Shown here piece by piece: positions 12,491 through 25,599 of a stretch of 64,000 bases of DNA. Where the stretch lies: NCBI GenBank assembly GCA_949361645.1, contig OX442421.1, positions 8,490,170-8,554,169 on the forward strand, written 5' to 3'. Under the pieces are notes generated by a model. It saw only the letters and a program-made list of their open reading frames with translations. It ran no database searches and was not told where the DNA came from. Position 1 is the stretch's first letter, and every line of letters begins with the position of its first letter. The position numbers and the translations under genes were made by a program. Origin of the DNA: Spongilla lacustris. Taxonomy: Eukaryota; Porifera; Demospongiae; Spongillida; Spongillidae.

Positions 12491-13763
12491 ATATGCGTGT
12501 TTGCCTTGAAGTGGACTAGCATCCCTTTTGTGTAACCAGTTTGTCTTGTTGCCCCCAAGTGTAGGTAAAGAAGAGCACAGACGTCACATGGAGCGCAGGA
12601 TCAGCGTGTGATTACTCCCGTGAAGACAGATGTGCATGCACCTTGTGTGTATAACGATCGTGTGGTATTTCAAAAGTTCCGTTTGCAGGTGCGATGACCG
12701 TATCTCCTGAAGGTATCCCATTATCTGGACTTGAGAGAGGTTCCCATTCAACAAGAACCTGTTCCAGGTACTGCTCTCCAAGGACTGTGTTCTCTTAGGG
12801 AGTCATTGCATGTACGTACATGTGGCTGCACAGGAGGGCATAGGACTGAGGGAGCGGAGGTTTAGATGTTTTATTTCAAACAGAGGATGGCTTTCTTCTG
12901 CTGTCTCCCTGCAGATGTGCTACTGGACCTACTCAGTGGAGTGATATACCTTGCAACCCCATCCCCAGGTCTGATCTACATATTGATATCCTAACCACCC
13001 AAGTATCCATTGTGTCATTTAAACAATGGTAGTACATAGATACATATTCTTTGCCATAACGAGCTTTATTTAAAAATGAGTAATTAATGCTGTCTGAATG
13101 TTACTTCATGCTTGGCTTGCTATGGTGGAACAGGAGGGCAGAAGGAGCAGGATCATCTTGGGGGAGGACTTCTTGACCACTACTTTGCTGAAGAGTGTTT
13201 GTGAGTGGCTCATAGAAATGACCACCAAACAACGACATGGTCTGTTGACAAGGTACACAGCTGTGCACATGCACATATGCAAGGACATCCCTGCCAACAA
13301 TGCTTAATTGAAAGTAGGTGTAGGTAAGTACATCACTATCACATAATTATATGCATTGATGCACAATGAAAATAGTAGATTATAAAAGTACATGCTTTAC
13401 AGTAATTCAGTTGGTGTGGATGCTTACAAAACTTCTGTCCTTCACTATAGAGAGGACCAAATGTCATGACCTCTTCAGTAAACCATACATGCAGGCACTA
13501 CTACATGTACGCATACTTGTATGGATGGCAGCTTGAGACGTTAGAAGTCAAACACTGCACGCAAGCCTGTACATGTAAGCAATATAGTCATTTACACTTT
13601 GGGTCTAATTCCTTGTTGTACATTTACATGTATAATTATATCAGTGACGTGTACATGTACATGCACATAAATTTGTAGGGGGAAGTGATATTCAAGCCGC
13701 TGGTATGTGTGCAAGTATCATTGTCACTGGTTAAAACGCTGGAAAAAGAAACGTCAAAGTACA

Positions 13764-13905
13764 TGTGTGTTAATAAGAAATAGGTAACAAATATACTAAT
13801 ATTTTTAACATGTTAATAAGAATTACATAACAAATATACTAATGTTTTTAACAAGAAGTTATGTTAATAAGAAATAGATAACAAATATACTAATATGTTA
13901 AAATA
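13764..13905. repeat. About 46-bp AT-rich tandem repeat, three copies
   Basis: The core TTAATAAGAAATAG...ACAAATATACTAAT is present three times with small indels. The remaining 13253-15100 has no convincing gene. A stretch at about 14060-14120 resembles 25508-25580 (GATTACCTG...GATACTACTG). Confidence 0.75.
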
Positions 13906-15150
13906 AGAAATACATACTACTAAAGTTAGAATGTCATTATGTGTATCACATACCAATTGTGTGCTTAAACAAAAAACAGACACAGCTAAATATGTCAAAT
14001 AGTACATATTCCTAGTATTGCGGAAGTGCTATTAACTTGGTAACAATAATTAAATTATTGTAGATTACCTGGCCCCTTCTGGAACTGTTGGAACTGAGAT
14101 ACTACTGCTTTGGAGATATGTGCTTCCTCACATGCTGCAGATAGATAGGTGCAATGACAACATCTAGCCACAAGTGTAGCATTCCAGTACTACATGTAGA
14201 TAATACCTTGATACACATTTAGCCGCTCTAAGGTCAACCAATACCACACCCCTTGAGCTCCTCTTCATCACCACCACGATGTCTCTTTTACTCCCCTTGT
14301 CTTCACGTCCCTACTTGGAAGCCATTGTATCGACCAACATGCTCATTTCACCAATTGAGTCTTTCACTTTCTATAATATGCTTTGGACAGTTCTGTCATA
14401 CCTTTTATTTGACCATTGAATACTTTTGTATGCACTTCTGGTCCACTAACTAATGTCTCAGCTTACCAGAAAGCTGTGCAGGCAAGTCTTGGCTACCTCC
14501 CAAGCACATCACTATTGGCTCGCCTCCACTATTAGTGCTGCCTCAATCCGACCCTTATCGCTTGCACATTTAAAAGCCTCAATCCCTCCTCAAGGCTGGA
14601 TCGCTGGACAGATACCAAGCCAGGTGTATTTAACACAAAGTATTGGCAAGGTGAGATGGCGTGGCAGCAAGACCCACATATGTAATATTGGACACTTGAA
14701 AAGTTGTCAGTTCAGAAGAGGCTTGTGCTTTATGGATGCCTTGTGTGTAATGGCTTTCTTTGTGGCACCCTGATGTACCTTGGCCTTCTTTATGATACCG
14801 TGGTCAGAGGTGGCATCAGCATTTTCAGAGTGGCGCCCAAATTGGGCAGGGCATATTATTATATTTTGTAACCGTTTTGACTCTGGATTGCCATGTTCCA
14901 AGGTAATATATGCCATCTAATCGAATGTCGTTTCAGGGAGTGAAGGATGCCAGGGGCCTCTGGCCACCCCTGATGGTGAACATTTTGGTGTGGACACACC
15001 CATTGTGTGGACACACCGCTGGTGTGGATGTGGCAGTGTGACTACAGTTGGTCGATCGGTGCATAACCTACTGATGGATGCATCACCCCAGTGACTTAAA
15101 AATGAGCTTTGTATATTAGAATATGATTGGTTAGCTCTGCACTTGGACCA

Positions 15151-15350
15151 TCACTGGTCCTCCCTTGTACTGGCTGTGATCCTGATGGGAGGGTGATGTT
15201 TCTTGGCTGTGATCAATAGACACAAAATATAACGCCCAGCCGATATATGATTGACAGCAAAGGATGAGCTTGCTGAAAAGAAAAGTAGTTGGGACATTTT
15301 TTGTTTTTGCGTGCCTGAACCAGCCATAAACATCAGAGAATGTCCTTCCA
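15151..15350. repeat. Direct duplicate of about 17667-17845
   Basis: Both copies contain CTTGTACTGGCTGTGATCCT, AGCAAAGGATGAGCTTGCTG and CAGCCATAAACA in order, with roughly 85-90 percent identity by eye. No coding function is assigned. Between the pair are unremarkable sequence and the other duplicate pair at 16.1/16.9 kb. Confidence 0.75.
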
Positions 15351-16076
15351 TTTATCCAATAAGCTGAGGTTTAGGTATTCAATGGTTAAGCAGCTTGATC
15401 TTGATCTGGCTTCAGTGTACCGCCAATCACCATGTCTGGGGCCTCTGCTCCCTCCTTTGCAGCGTAGAGCCTGACCCATATAGCTAGCTACACAACCTTT
15501 AGCCTATCCACACACTTGTCGGCGTAATTTTCTAGTTGTGTGTCTCATACCCAGCCAAATGGTACTCCCGTCCCACTTTAATTGACGTTTGTCCATCTCC
15601 CCCTCCCACTTCAATTGGGGTTCATTTCACCATGCCCACTTCAGCCACTGATTGCAATACTACCTACAAGCCTCTTCCTATGGCAGCTTTACACTCTTCT
15701 CAAGGGTCGCATACACTTCCACCCCACCACTGCGTACTCGTATGTTTGTTGGTAGGTCGGTGGAGACTGTGGACCTTTTCACCACGGTCTGATGCACACT
15801 CCTCGCCATCTCCTGCACAGTGCTCTCCTCAGCTTCCTTTGCACTCTCCCCTTGCACCCTATCCCCAGGCAATGGGAGAGGATGTTTAGTGCACCCCAAA
15901 TTGTTTGGCCTCTCTGCTATCGAGTCCTCGGATTTCTCTCGTGGCCTTCTTTTCATTTCAACTGCTACAGCCCCTCTAGATTGGGATACCTTTAGAGATG
16001 GGCATCCAACTTGCTGGACTTCTTCTTTCTAGGGACGGCCAAGTAAAAAAAAACCCCTTTACAACTGTTGGATATG

Positions 16077-17240
16077 ATCACTGCACTTCTCTGCCATAGT
16101 GACACTCTTATCACTCCTACAGTTTGATTCACATAGCTTTGATCAGAGTGTAGTTAGTACACTTCCCGAGACGTACAGTAGTACACTTCCCAAGACGTAC
16201 ATTTTAACCTACTGCATGTGTGTGTGTAAGCTTTTATTTAAAAAGATTGTGTCCGTCGCACTACGAAGCCACTCTTTCCCTTTCCCTGGACACCAAAGTA
16301 CGAAAGGTTGTAGCTTGGGAAACATGTATGATGTGCCTGGGGAACTGTGTTAATCTGAGGAGGATGGTCACCAGGTCGGCACTGCTATGTAGAGAGTCAT
16401 GCTTAGGTGGGTGATGAACAGGGACAGAGCTTGCCTTGAACCTGGAAGTGGTCATTGGTGGAAAGAGTATTACTTCCTGATCCCTTAAATTGGGATAGTC
16501 TTGGAAGTAGAGAATTGGAGAAGGATATAACAAGTTAGTTGTCTTTGATATGGAACGCTATCATTTTGACACATACGCCCCAGTTGCAGCTGATCCCACA
16601 CTGGCTCTACCAGCTACTACTTGCTGAGGACAGGTTAAAATTTATCCCTACCTCCACAGCCAGTTAGTACCTCAATCGACCTTTGTACCATCTTGGGAAG
16701 ATGCAATAAGACATTCTTGCAATCTTCCCCATTGTCTTAGGCATCCAACTTCCTTAACTTCTTTAAGTAGCAACTGACCATTGTCTCAGCACACATGACC
16801 TGTTCTTACAGAACCTTGTGCAACTGCCACCCTTGTCTAATAACTTCTTTCTATTGATGGCCAACAAAAAAAAATCTTTACACCATACAACCTTTACACA
16901 CCAAAGGGATGTGATCTCTGCACTTCTCTGCCATAGTGATACTCTATCCTTCCCAGCTCCAATAGTTTCGTAAACAGAGCTTTGACCAGAGTGGAATTAA
17001 TACAATCCCGAGGTGTACACCTGAATCTACCGCTGATGTGTGTAGGTTTTTTCTCTTCCCATGGACACCAAAGTACAAAAGGTTTTAGCTTGTGCAGAAC
17101 ATGCCTGAGGAACTCTGTTAACCTGGGTCACCTGGTCGGCACTGCTAGTATATCTGGAGAGTTTGTTAATGGAGATGGGCAGATCTTGCTTTGAGCCTGG
17201 AAGTGGTCATTGATGGTAGGAATAGTACCTCCAGTCCTGA
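16077..17240. repeat. Tandem duplication, units at about 16077-16475 and 16917-17240
   Basis: Both units contain CACTTCTCTGCCATAGTGA, GGACACCAAAGTAC, a GGAACT(G/C)TGTTAA stretch, GGTCGGCACTGCTA and CTGGAAGTGGTCATTG. The unit offset is about 840 bp and the copies are diverged. No gene is recognised; the stretch to 18.7 kb is also unassigned. Confidence 0.75.
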
Positions 17241-20200
17241 TCTGCAAAATGGGGTTGCCGGAAACAACCTTTTGAAAAAGGGTGCATGATAGCTGCCAAG
17301 TATAGTAAGGATTGCGCTGGCACTAACAGCACTTGAAATTGTGGCAGGCCGCAACGGAAAAAAGCTCTCCCAGCAGCTCTTTGCAAGATTGACATGTCCA
17401 AATGTACACAGTGGTGCAGTTGAACAGCTGACCCTTACTCGACGAATGGCTGCAGCCACTATAGTAAAGAGCTTCTGCCATTGGATGGACTGCTGTGACA
17501 GTTGCTGGGGGAACTAGAAACCGCTAAACTAGGACCCATCTAAGTATGCATGAAACGTTTGGTGCCATAGGTATCTGTGAATAGATTAAGTTTATCAGGA
17601 GGGGTCAAGGAACATAGCCACACAATTCCCTGTACAGGAAGGTACTGTTCCCACCAGGCCAAGTCCTCTCTTGTACTGGCTGTGATCCTGATGGGGATGG
17701 AGATGTTTCTTGGCTGTGATCAATAAACACAAAAACTATTTACAGCAAAGGATGAGCTTGCTGATAAGAAAGGTAGTTGGGACTTAGTGTTTTTTGCCTG
17801 GCTGAACCAGCCATAAACAGATCAGAGAATGTCCTACAATTTATCCTTGAGCAGTGGCTGCTGCTGGGTGGCTGAATCCAGGGTGTTTTCTAAAATGCTG
17901 AGGGCCCTCTCGCTTTCAAACCCACGGGTATGCTTGATAAGGTAGACTGGACGGAAATGGCACACAGATGATGGCCTGCTGGGCCAACAAGCAGGATATC
18001 GTCCAAGTAATGGATGGCAGAATCCAATGTAGGGCCTCAGACATTCCCAACAGATCTCAATCTTCGACCGATACCAGAACCATACAAGAAGAGCAATGGA
18101 GGGGATGTCTTCCTCCGAGATCCGGTCATTCAAGCTCAGCCCTCTGATTACCCTGCCCTGGGTGTTCTGTTTTGGGGCAACTCTTAGGCCAGATGTCCAG
18201 ACGTTGGAGCAAGGGTGGATCAAAGTAGGGGCTAAGAACACGGCAGGCTGGAATCTTCTTTTTGAGTTCTGTGCTAATTATGTTATGGTGCTGAAATGCC
18301 AATTTCATGGAGTACAGTATCCAGTGGACAACTTCAGGTGCAAGACCTATGTAAGAGCACTGGTAGCTTGCTACTAGATGACAAGCTGCATATGGGCAAC
18401 CATGTGCTAGCTGAAGTTGTTGCACCATTGTTGAGAGGATTTGATTCAAAGGTGTGTGAGAAGTACTTATCGAGCAGAGTGCTTTGTACTGGAATGAAAA
18501 CACAGCAGAGGGTTCAATCATGGATGCATGCTATATTGCCTTTGGAATACAGGACTGCTTTCAAAGTAAACTGAGAGCACAAACCTAGACCACGACCAGC
18601 CACTCTGTGGCTATATAAACTCTGTCTTCCATTGCTTGCAATGTTTCTTGCACTGCTGCTCTCATTGTGTGTACATGAAAACATCTCTGAAGTCCTTCAG
18701 CATAGATTCTTGTATAGGCTCTTGAGTTTTTCCCTCCAAACACACTTATTCAGCCTCATAGGACAATGGTTTCAGGCTTGGGGCAGGCATGTATCCAGTG
18801 ACAACATAGTATGGTGCTAGTATGATGCTTAGTCTCCAATATCTCAAACCAGCCACATTAACACCTTCTATCGGTTATGTACTTGGACTTGACCAACTTC
18901 CTTACTGACTCTATTAATAAATATACATACGTAGTGAGAATATATTTTGGAATGGCAGGATTCTTATCATCCATACCCACTATTGACCATTGCAATGGAT
19001 TGTCAGTATTGTATACACTTCAGGTCTTTCCACAGTAACTAGTGTCTCAGTTTATCTAGCTTTTTAGAGAGCAGCTGGAGTAGTGCTGCTGTCAAGGCTT
19101 GCTTCACTGTCTCCTCTGTTCATCCCACCACACATCCTTTCAAGGCAGGACTGCTTCTACCACATGCCCACCTTTGTGGATGACCACAGCGAGAACACAC
19201 CTGTGCTCCTTGTTCTTCCCATTCTTAGCCACCTGTTGGTCTTGACTTTGGTCCACTTGTTCTCTCGTCTCTGCAACTGTTGCTCTGCTGCCACATCTCT
19301 GCGTTCCTTGTTGACAGACATTGCAAATCGCCTCCATGTTCTGGCACATTGTATAGATGTAGCTATAGACAACTCCAAATTCTTTGCTTCAAACAGATTT
19401 CTCTGTATTTACTCATTTTCCATGTCCCTAATCAGTAAGTGCAGCATCAATCCCTCCCTTAAGTCTCCAAACTGTTAGTCCTTGACCTGTTTCCTCATCT
19501 CCATCACTAGGAGGTCTACACTCTTGCCATCCTCCATTAACTGGTAGAATTTGTCTCTTATAATGTGACTGCTGATCTTTCTAGCTGATAATTCAAACTT
19601 GCTACCTCGGGGCCCAGATATTTTCACTTACTGCCAGCCTAATAGAAGAAAAAATCCCACTTCTGACACCATGTATTCCTACATATGCTTAGTTGTGTTG
19701 CTGGTACTTTTGATGCTTAAATGACATCCTTTCTCTACACAAAACAAGCACACAACAAAAAACCATCCTGCCCCCAATATGCTCCAACAGGCTGCATCCT
19801 GGAAGAGCAGTGAACATATATCCTATACGTAAATGAGGGATCTGCAGTGCAGCACCAACCTTAACTGCAGGTTGCAGGAAGTCACGATTGTATCATAATG
19901 AAGGCCTAGCTGTGGTATGGGTGTTCATCATTCAGGACCTATATGGGTTAATTAAAGACTCTATTGGAAGCACCATTTGGGTGTTGTTTACCAGCTTAGT
20001 CGAACACTGCTAAGGTACAGCATCAGCAAATAAATGGTTGGGTCCAATACATTCCATTGTTGGAAGGTGTGCATCCTGGGTTGGAAGGTATGCCAGTAGT
20101 GACCCAAGTGCTCCAAATAAAATAGCACATAAAGATGGTTAGTTGCCACTGCTCGCCAGTCTACTGATTACCTGGCCCACATGGTCTAAAATGCTTCTTA

Positions 20201-22736
20201 CAAAGACAGCACATCATCAATGCAGTACATGTACATGGATTCAGGATCTGCTTCTGAGTACAGACGTTGCATTAACCTCATCATCCAGTCTAAACAGCAT
20301 CACGATTAATGTTGCTATCTTTGGTGGTAGTAACAGAAATGGGAACATGTCTGACCTGGTACAATATTCCCTGCAGTATGTCCCAAGGATTAGTAGACCA
20401 TAAGTTTTGAAACACTGAGCTCATTTGGTCAGAGCCACCTCCTTCATCAGAAGCACTGCCTGTGGCCAGCAATGGGGAGACATGGTCACGCAAGAACACC
20501 TTCATCATATTACCACGTGCACCCAAAAGAACACAACACTCTTACTACTAACCATTATAGAAATCCAGCTACAATCCAGTCCTCTGTTAATACCTGGTAG
20601 AATGCACTCACAGTGCCTTGTATAGATGCAGATCAATTCACAAGACACGGATTGGATAACACATGCTAGTGGTTAGAACATCTTCAGTTCCAGGGAGTCA
20701 GTGTGTTTCTTTCAAGACTATACACGTCACTGGTTATCAGGGTCCATCGGTCAGGAGTAATGTCAGTGGAACCACTTCCATAACAAGAAGACGCAGTAGT
20801 TGGAGTTGTTTAACTGTAGTACCAGATGAACAGCAGCATAATCAGTCCCTTAATAGCACCAACTGGAAGCAAGAAGCTCAATTGCAATATACATAGTAGA
20901 AGTATCCTTTCAATCATGAGGGGATTCAATGTAAGTGGTATTCAGTAAAACTGTGAATGTGTGTAGTATTTGAATTTATTCACAGATGCGCTGGATGGCA
21001 GTGTAGAGTGGTCATGGGTTTCCAGATGGTTGGACAATACAGAAAATCACTTGATAAACACATTCGAGTAAGTATTGAAGTGTACTGTACTTGGTGCTTA
21101 ACACCACCAAGCAATGATAGTGTTACTATCATTATGTTCCATTGACTGGACATGTAGTCTATATGTACACACACACAAAATGAATACATGTACATTGGAC
21201 CACTGCATTGTACACACACAAAATGAATACATGTACATCGGACCACTGCATTATGTAACTGTGTACCACTAGTTGCAGAATCCATATGGAAGGAAAGTCA
21301 TGTGATGTCACATCCTTGCAGCCCTGCCCACTGCTCAAGGTGTAGGATATCTCTGGCCACTCTTGGCATTGAATATTTCCACACCTGTGAACTAACAAAT
21401 ACCAGGGTCAACTTTACATTATGCTGAGATCAGAGTACTGTTCAGAGGGGAATTGCAGTGTATGGTGCCAGTATGCTCACAGTGAGTTTGTGGTAAAGTA
21501 CAAGCAAGCTCTTCCCATTCAAAAATTAACCTTTTCCTAATAATGTCCTCAATGTGGGCCATGTATCATTGCATGAATATACATGTACAATTAGCTGTGC
21601 ATATTGTATTGGTGATGGATTTGAAGGCATCATTGGTGTCTAGTAATAATGAAAAATATAATGGATGTTAATGCCTGCAGTTGTCTTAGTAATGTTATAA
21701 ATAAGTTGTCTTTGTAAAGTGATAAATATAGGATTGCATTTTTACCTTTCATTCACACCACTTTTGCCTTCAAATCAGCCCCTCCCTCCTCACAGATATG
21801 TCCCTAGGGTGGAGCCTACCCCCATCTGCCCTACTTAATGGAGCCTGATGTCTGCAAGCTTCCCTCCTCAGTGTGCCTCTCTTAGGTGGTGGATACACTG
21901 TGATTGTTAGATTGTGCTGACATTGGAAGGATGAACCAAGGTTAGTTTCCACATTTGTGTAGAGTTGGGTACATGTGCTATGTAGTTCAGTTGTATTGGG
22001 CATTTAATTGTGGTTTTGATTTGACTTTGTACAGCAATCTGGGTCGGTTTCTGTTAACTAAAGATATAAACAACGCAAAGGCTGTACGCTGGAACGATGT
22101 GTGGTGCTGTGACAATGTGTGTTATGGGACAGTATGTATTCTCAGATGATGTGAGGGTGGTTAACACAAACAATGGCCTATAAATGTTGGTGACAAGGGT
22201 GTCCATTACAAAACCTATAAGTAGGTTGCCCTTGCCCCTTGAATACTCACCAAATGATGCACAGACGCACACCCCTCTCGCTGTTCCTATTAGACATTTT
22301 ACATGAAGCAATCTTGATAGACATGCCCTATGAGATGAAGTCCTGTTTAGGGTCCCAAGTTCTGTATGCTTTCACTTCTAGTACTGTGAAATTACTTAAC
22401 ACAAACACATACACACTCACAAACACACTAACTGCAATGCACACACACATATCCAGATCTTATGTACGAATTTTTAATAGTCCCAATTCTGATGGCTTTT
22501 TTTGTATGTGTAGTAGCTATAGGCTGTACCTAGAGATATGGCATGATTAGATTGCTGTGTATTTGTTTACATTCGTTTGTTGATGAGATCATCAAATCAA
22601 TTGTTCTGCACATTAGCCTTACTAACTTTGACTCTTTGCATCTTCAGGGTTCACCTAGCTCAATTCATCTTCTTGCAATCAACGCTCCTTCTGATTCCAG
22701 TACAGCAGTGTTAGCGTTCCTATGTGTAAGAAGCTC

Positions 22737-23170
22737 CCTTCCCCTTCCCTTCTTCCCCCTTCTTTACATTCACTTTCCTCTCCCCACCTTTTATTCCCCT
22801 CCCCTCCCCTCCTTCCCTTCCTCTCCCCTCCTTCCCTTCCTCTCCCCTCCTTCCCTTCCTCTCCCCTCCTTCCCTTCCTCTCCCCTCCTTCCCTTCCCTT
22901 CCTCTCCCCTCCTTCCCCTCCCCTCCCCTCCTTCCCCTCCCCTCCCCTCCCCTCCCTCCTTCCCCTCCCCTCCCTCCTTCCCCTCCCCTCCCCTTCCTCC
23001 TTCCCCTCCCCTCCCCTCCCTCCTTCCCCTCCCCTCCTTCCCCTCCCCTCCCCTCCTTCCCCTCCCCTCCCCTCCCCTCCCTCCTTCCCCTCCCCTCCCC
23101 TCCCTCCTTCCCCTCCCTCCTTCCTCTTCCCTCCCCTCCTTCCTCTTCCCTCCTTCCCCTCCCCTTATTC
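22737..23170. repeat. Polypyrimidine tract of about 430 bp, (CCCCTCCCTTC)n-like
   Basis: One strand is almost purely C and T, built of CCCCTCCCCTCC and CCTTCCTCTCC units. The partner copy has a much shorter tract (about 32415-32535). Pro/Ser ORFs here are repeat artefacts. Confidence 0.92.
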
Positions 23171-23529
23171 CACTCTCCTTTTTGTGGGTTTCAGAAGACT
23201 ACATGTACCTTTTCTTCCCCCAAAGATGAGGCATCAATATTTAGTCCAATGGAAGTGTTTCCAAACATTGGGTACCTTCATCTGTTGGCCTCTCACAAAC
23301 TCCTCCTGATTCTTCTCCTCCCCATTTCTACCTCCTTCTCTTCCTCATTCCTTCCTCCCCTCCCCTCTCCCTTGTCCATATTTACTCGTCGTGTAACCAC
23401 ATCATCACTCCTATCCTGATGTGTGTTTTTGGAATGATTGAGTGTTTGTGTGTGTGGGATGATGGGATTGTATGCGTGGGATGATGTGATGTGTGTGGGG
23501 GATGATGGGATTGTATGCGTGGGATGATG

Positions 23530-23862
23530 TGATGTGTGTGGGGGACGATGTGATTGTGTGTGTGGGATGATGTGATTGTGTGCTGAGGTGATGTGATTGT
23601 GTGTGGGATGATGTGATTGTGTGCTGAGGTGATGTGATTGTGTGTGATTGTGTGTGGGATGATGTGATGGTGTGCTTAGGTGATGTGATTGTGTGCTGAG
23701 GTGATGTGATTGTGTGCTGAGGTGATGTGATTGTGTGCTGAGGTGATGTGATTGTGTGCTGAGGTGATGTGATTGTGTGCTGAGGTGATGTGATTGTGTG
23801 CTGAGGTGATGTGATTGTGTGCTGAGGTGATGTGATCGTGTGCTGAGGTGATGTGATGGTCA
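23530..23862. repeat. Minisatellite, 21-bp core TGTGCTGAGGTGATGTGATT
   Basis: About twelve copies of the core, with related GGGATGATG variants upstream from 23440. The 159-codon minus-strand ORF through it is a repeat artefact. Confidence 0.9.
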
Positions 23863-24149
23863 TAAGCATATCCATTTCTAATGTATACAATCGTTTTTAA
23901 AACATGAACAAACTACTGATTTTAAAGCATATTACTTGGATGATGTGGTTGTGTGTGGTATGATAGTGGCACTGCACATTCCACCTTCCCCACATTCACA
24001 CTATATTTTATGTTCAACACAGGCATGTCGAAATGGCTTTATAAATAGATTGAACAGTGTGTCCATTTATTACAAACACAGCAGATACTCTCCAAATGAC
24101 GCACACCACTTCCCGTTCAAGGGACATTTTCTGACCCATGCATGAAGCA

Positions 24150-24151
24150 CA

Positions 24152-24212
<61 letters not shown>
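24150..24212. repeat. (CA)n microsatellite
   Basis: About 60 bp of pure CA between ATCACACA and CCACTCTG. Confidence 0.95.
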
Positions 24213-24439
24213 ACTCTGTTGTCTTGGGACCGTTCGGGAGTAGTACATACCCTATTTGTTTGATTGTTTAATATATTGATTTGCACCATTAATTTCGACA
24301 TTTTAGGGACCATGCAGCTCAATTCATCCTCTCGCCATCCATGTTCAGCCCAATTCCAGTTCACTAAATACATGGTATTGGTATATTTTTACTCCAGAGG
24401 ACCTTCATCTGTTAGCACATGTAAGTAGTGATATGTATA

Positions 24440-24690
24440 TCCCATTCCTTCCTCGCCCTCTTCTCCCCATTCCTTCCTCCCCCTCTTCTCCCCATTCCTT
24501 TCTCCCCCTCTTCTCCCCATTCCTTCCTCCCCCTCTTCTCCCCATTCCTTCCTCCCCCTCTTCTCCCCATTCCTTTCTCCCCCTCTTCTCCCCATTCCTT
24601 CCTCCCCCTCTTCTCCCCATTCCTTCCTCCCCCTCTTCTCCCCATTCCTTCCTCGCCCTCTTCTCCCCATTCCTTCCTCCTGTCCCTTAT
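24440..24690. repeat. 25-bp C/T minisatellite, about ten copies
   Basis: Unit CCCCATTCCTTCCTCCCCCT plus CTTCT. The partner duplication has only a short degenerate version at about 34285-34350, so the array expanded after the duplication. Confidence 0.9.
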
Positions 24691-24898
24691 CCATATACAC
24701 CTGTCATCATTCCATCACATATACTGCTAGCTCCAACTATGTGATGGGCTGGTGGTCTATCACCATCAAGATATGATCTTGGTCATGCACACAAAGGAAC
24801 AAGAGAAAGCTGAAGTTTCTGTGGATATTATGGGTATGCCTATATATATATATTATTGTATACGCATGTGCCTTAACCATTTCTCTTTATTTTCAGGT

Positions 24899-25101
24899 GT
24901 TCTGTCAGATCAAATATTCTTCATGACCCTTGAAGGAAGAGAGATTCCTCACTGCTGTGAGCTCAAAGTGCAGGAGATCACTGGCCACCCCTGGCACAGA
25001 TGTTTTGAATATCTCCACACCTGTGGCTCCACATAGGGCGAGTTCAACAGTATACTGAGATCAGAGCAGATGGCAGTGTATGGTGCCAGTATTCTCACAG
25101 T
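24899..25101 (+). pseudogene. Recurrent decayed exon (related blocks about 21300-21480, 31130-31270, 34655-34800)
   Basis: The block has an acceptor (TATTTTCAG, 24890-24898) and a donor-like ACA|GTGAGT (about 25102). It shares GATATCTCTGGCCAC or GATCACTGGCCACCCC, ATATCTCCACACCTGTGG and GGCAGTGTATGGTGCCA with three other sites. The best frame reads ATPGTDVLNISTPV and the 34.6-kb copy reads ATPGTDILNTSTPV, suggesting a former coding frame. All copies carry stops or frameshifts. The family is not recognised. Confidence 0.45.
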
Positions 25102-25599
25102 GAGTTTGTGGTATCTAAAGTTACAAGCCCTTCTGGTCAGATTCTTGTTACATTTTGCATGAAGTGTTTTAGTAGATATGCATGCACATGGACATGTATG
25201 TTTATCAGTGACATGTACGTGCACAATAATGTGTTGGGTGAGCATTGCTTTGGATATTTTAAATAGGTAAACAGTAAGGGGATGTTCAATAAGTTGCTGT
25301 TTGAGATTTCGACAATGAAAGTCGATTCCTGCATATTCTGTGTACTTGTATTTTGCTATTGCAAAGACAACTGTAAAGTATTCTTATTGGGGATGGTTAG
25401 AGTCCTTGCATTTAAAGGACCATATCTATTACCAGTATTATTGTTATCTAGTATATATGTTGTTGAGTAGTTGATGATATAAGTAATGTGGAACAACTTA
25501 TTATTGTAGATTACCTGCCCCAACATATGTGATTTTCTGCAACTGAGAGATACTACTGATTTGGAGATATGTGGTCCCTGAGATGTTTTTTTTTAATAG

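Larger units (their letters stand above)
7535..13252 (+). other. Scattered exon-like blocks of one or more unrecognised genes
   Basis: Blocks with plausible splice borders and open frames: 7535-7660 (KASLEQGRVRALVLLGSLLA; donor GTATGG), 9084-9174 (RQERRLSILEANVAEPRAQL; donor GTGAGT), about 9283-9340 (DADEIIVIIMETPLV), 11254-11351 (CAYLFSPHGLVAEGG; donor GTGAGT), 12915-12968 (VLLDLLSGVIYLATPSP; donor GTCTGA) and 13134-13252 (GEDFLTTTLLKSVCEWLIEM; donor GTACAC). They share the plus strand, but their phases do not chain into one reading frame, so either exons are missing or the gene has decayed. The 9283 block has a relative at about 35521. I recognise no family. Confidence 0.35.
18704..25101. 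repeat. Segmental duplication, copy 1 (partner 29633-34830)
   Basis: Collinear matches start at GATTCTTGTATAGGCTCTTG (about 18704 and 29633) and continue through AACATAGTATG, TGACCACAGCGAGAACACAC, GGCAGTGTAGAG, the CTCAATTCATCTTCTTGCAA exon, the C/T-rich tracts and AGATCACTGGCCACCCCTGG (24991/34664) to TATGGTGCC near 25085/34780. Minus-strand sequence near 19150-19210 (CSRCGHP) may be a gypsy gag knuckle. Exon-like blocks with splice sites recur in both copies but contain stops, so no intact gene remains. Confidence 0.8.

Noticed and set aside
11995..12558. 164- and 180-codon repeat proteins
   Set aside because: Both strands open because the unit is a multiple of three; no start context or signal.
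17834..18521. Minus-strand ORFs of 131-135 codons
   Set aside because: No motif, no splice context and no relatives in the window; left unassigned.
22543..23309. Proline/serine-rich ORFs of 195-228 codons
   Set aside because: They come from the C/T tract. Only the first part overlaps an exon-like block.
24389..24744. Gly/Arg/Glu-rich and Pro/Ser-rich ORFs
   Set aside because: A 25-bp unit opens several frames on both strands; repeat artefacts.
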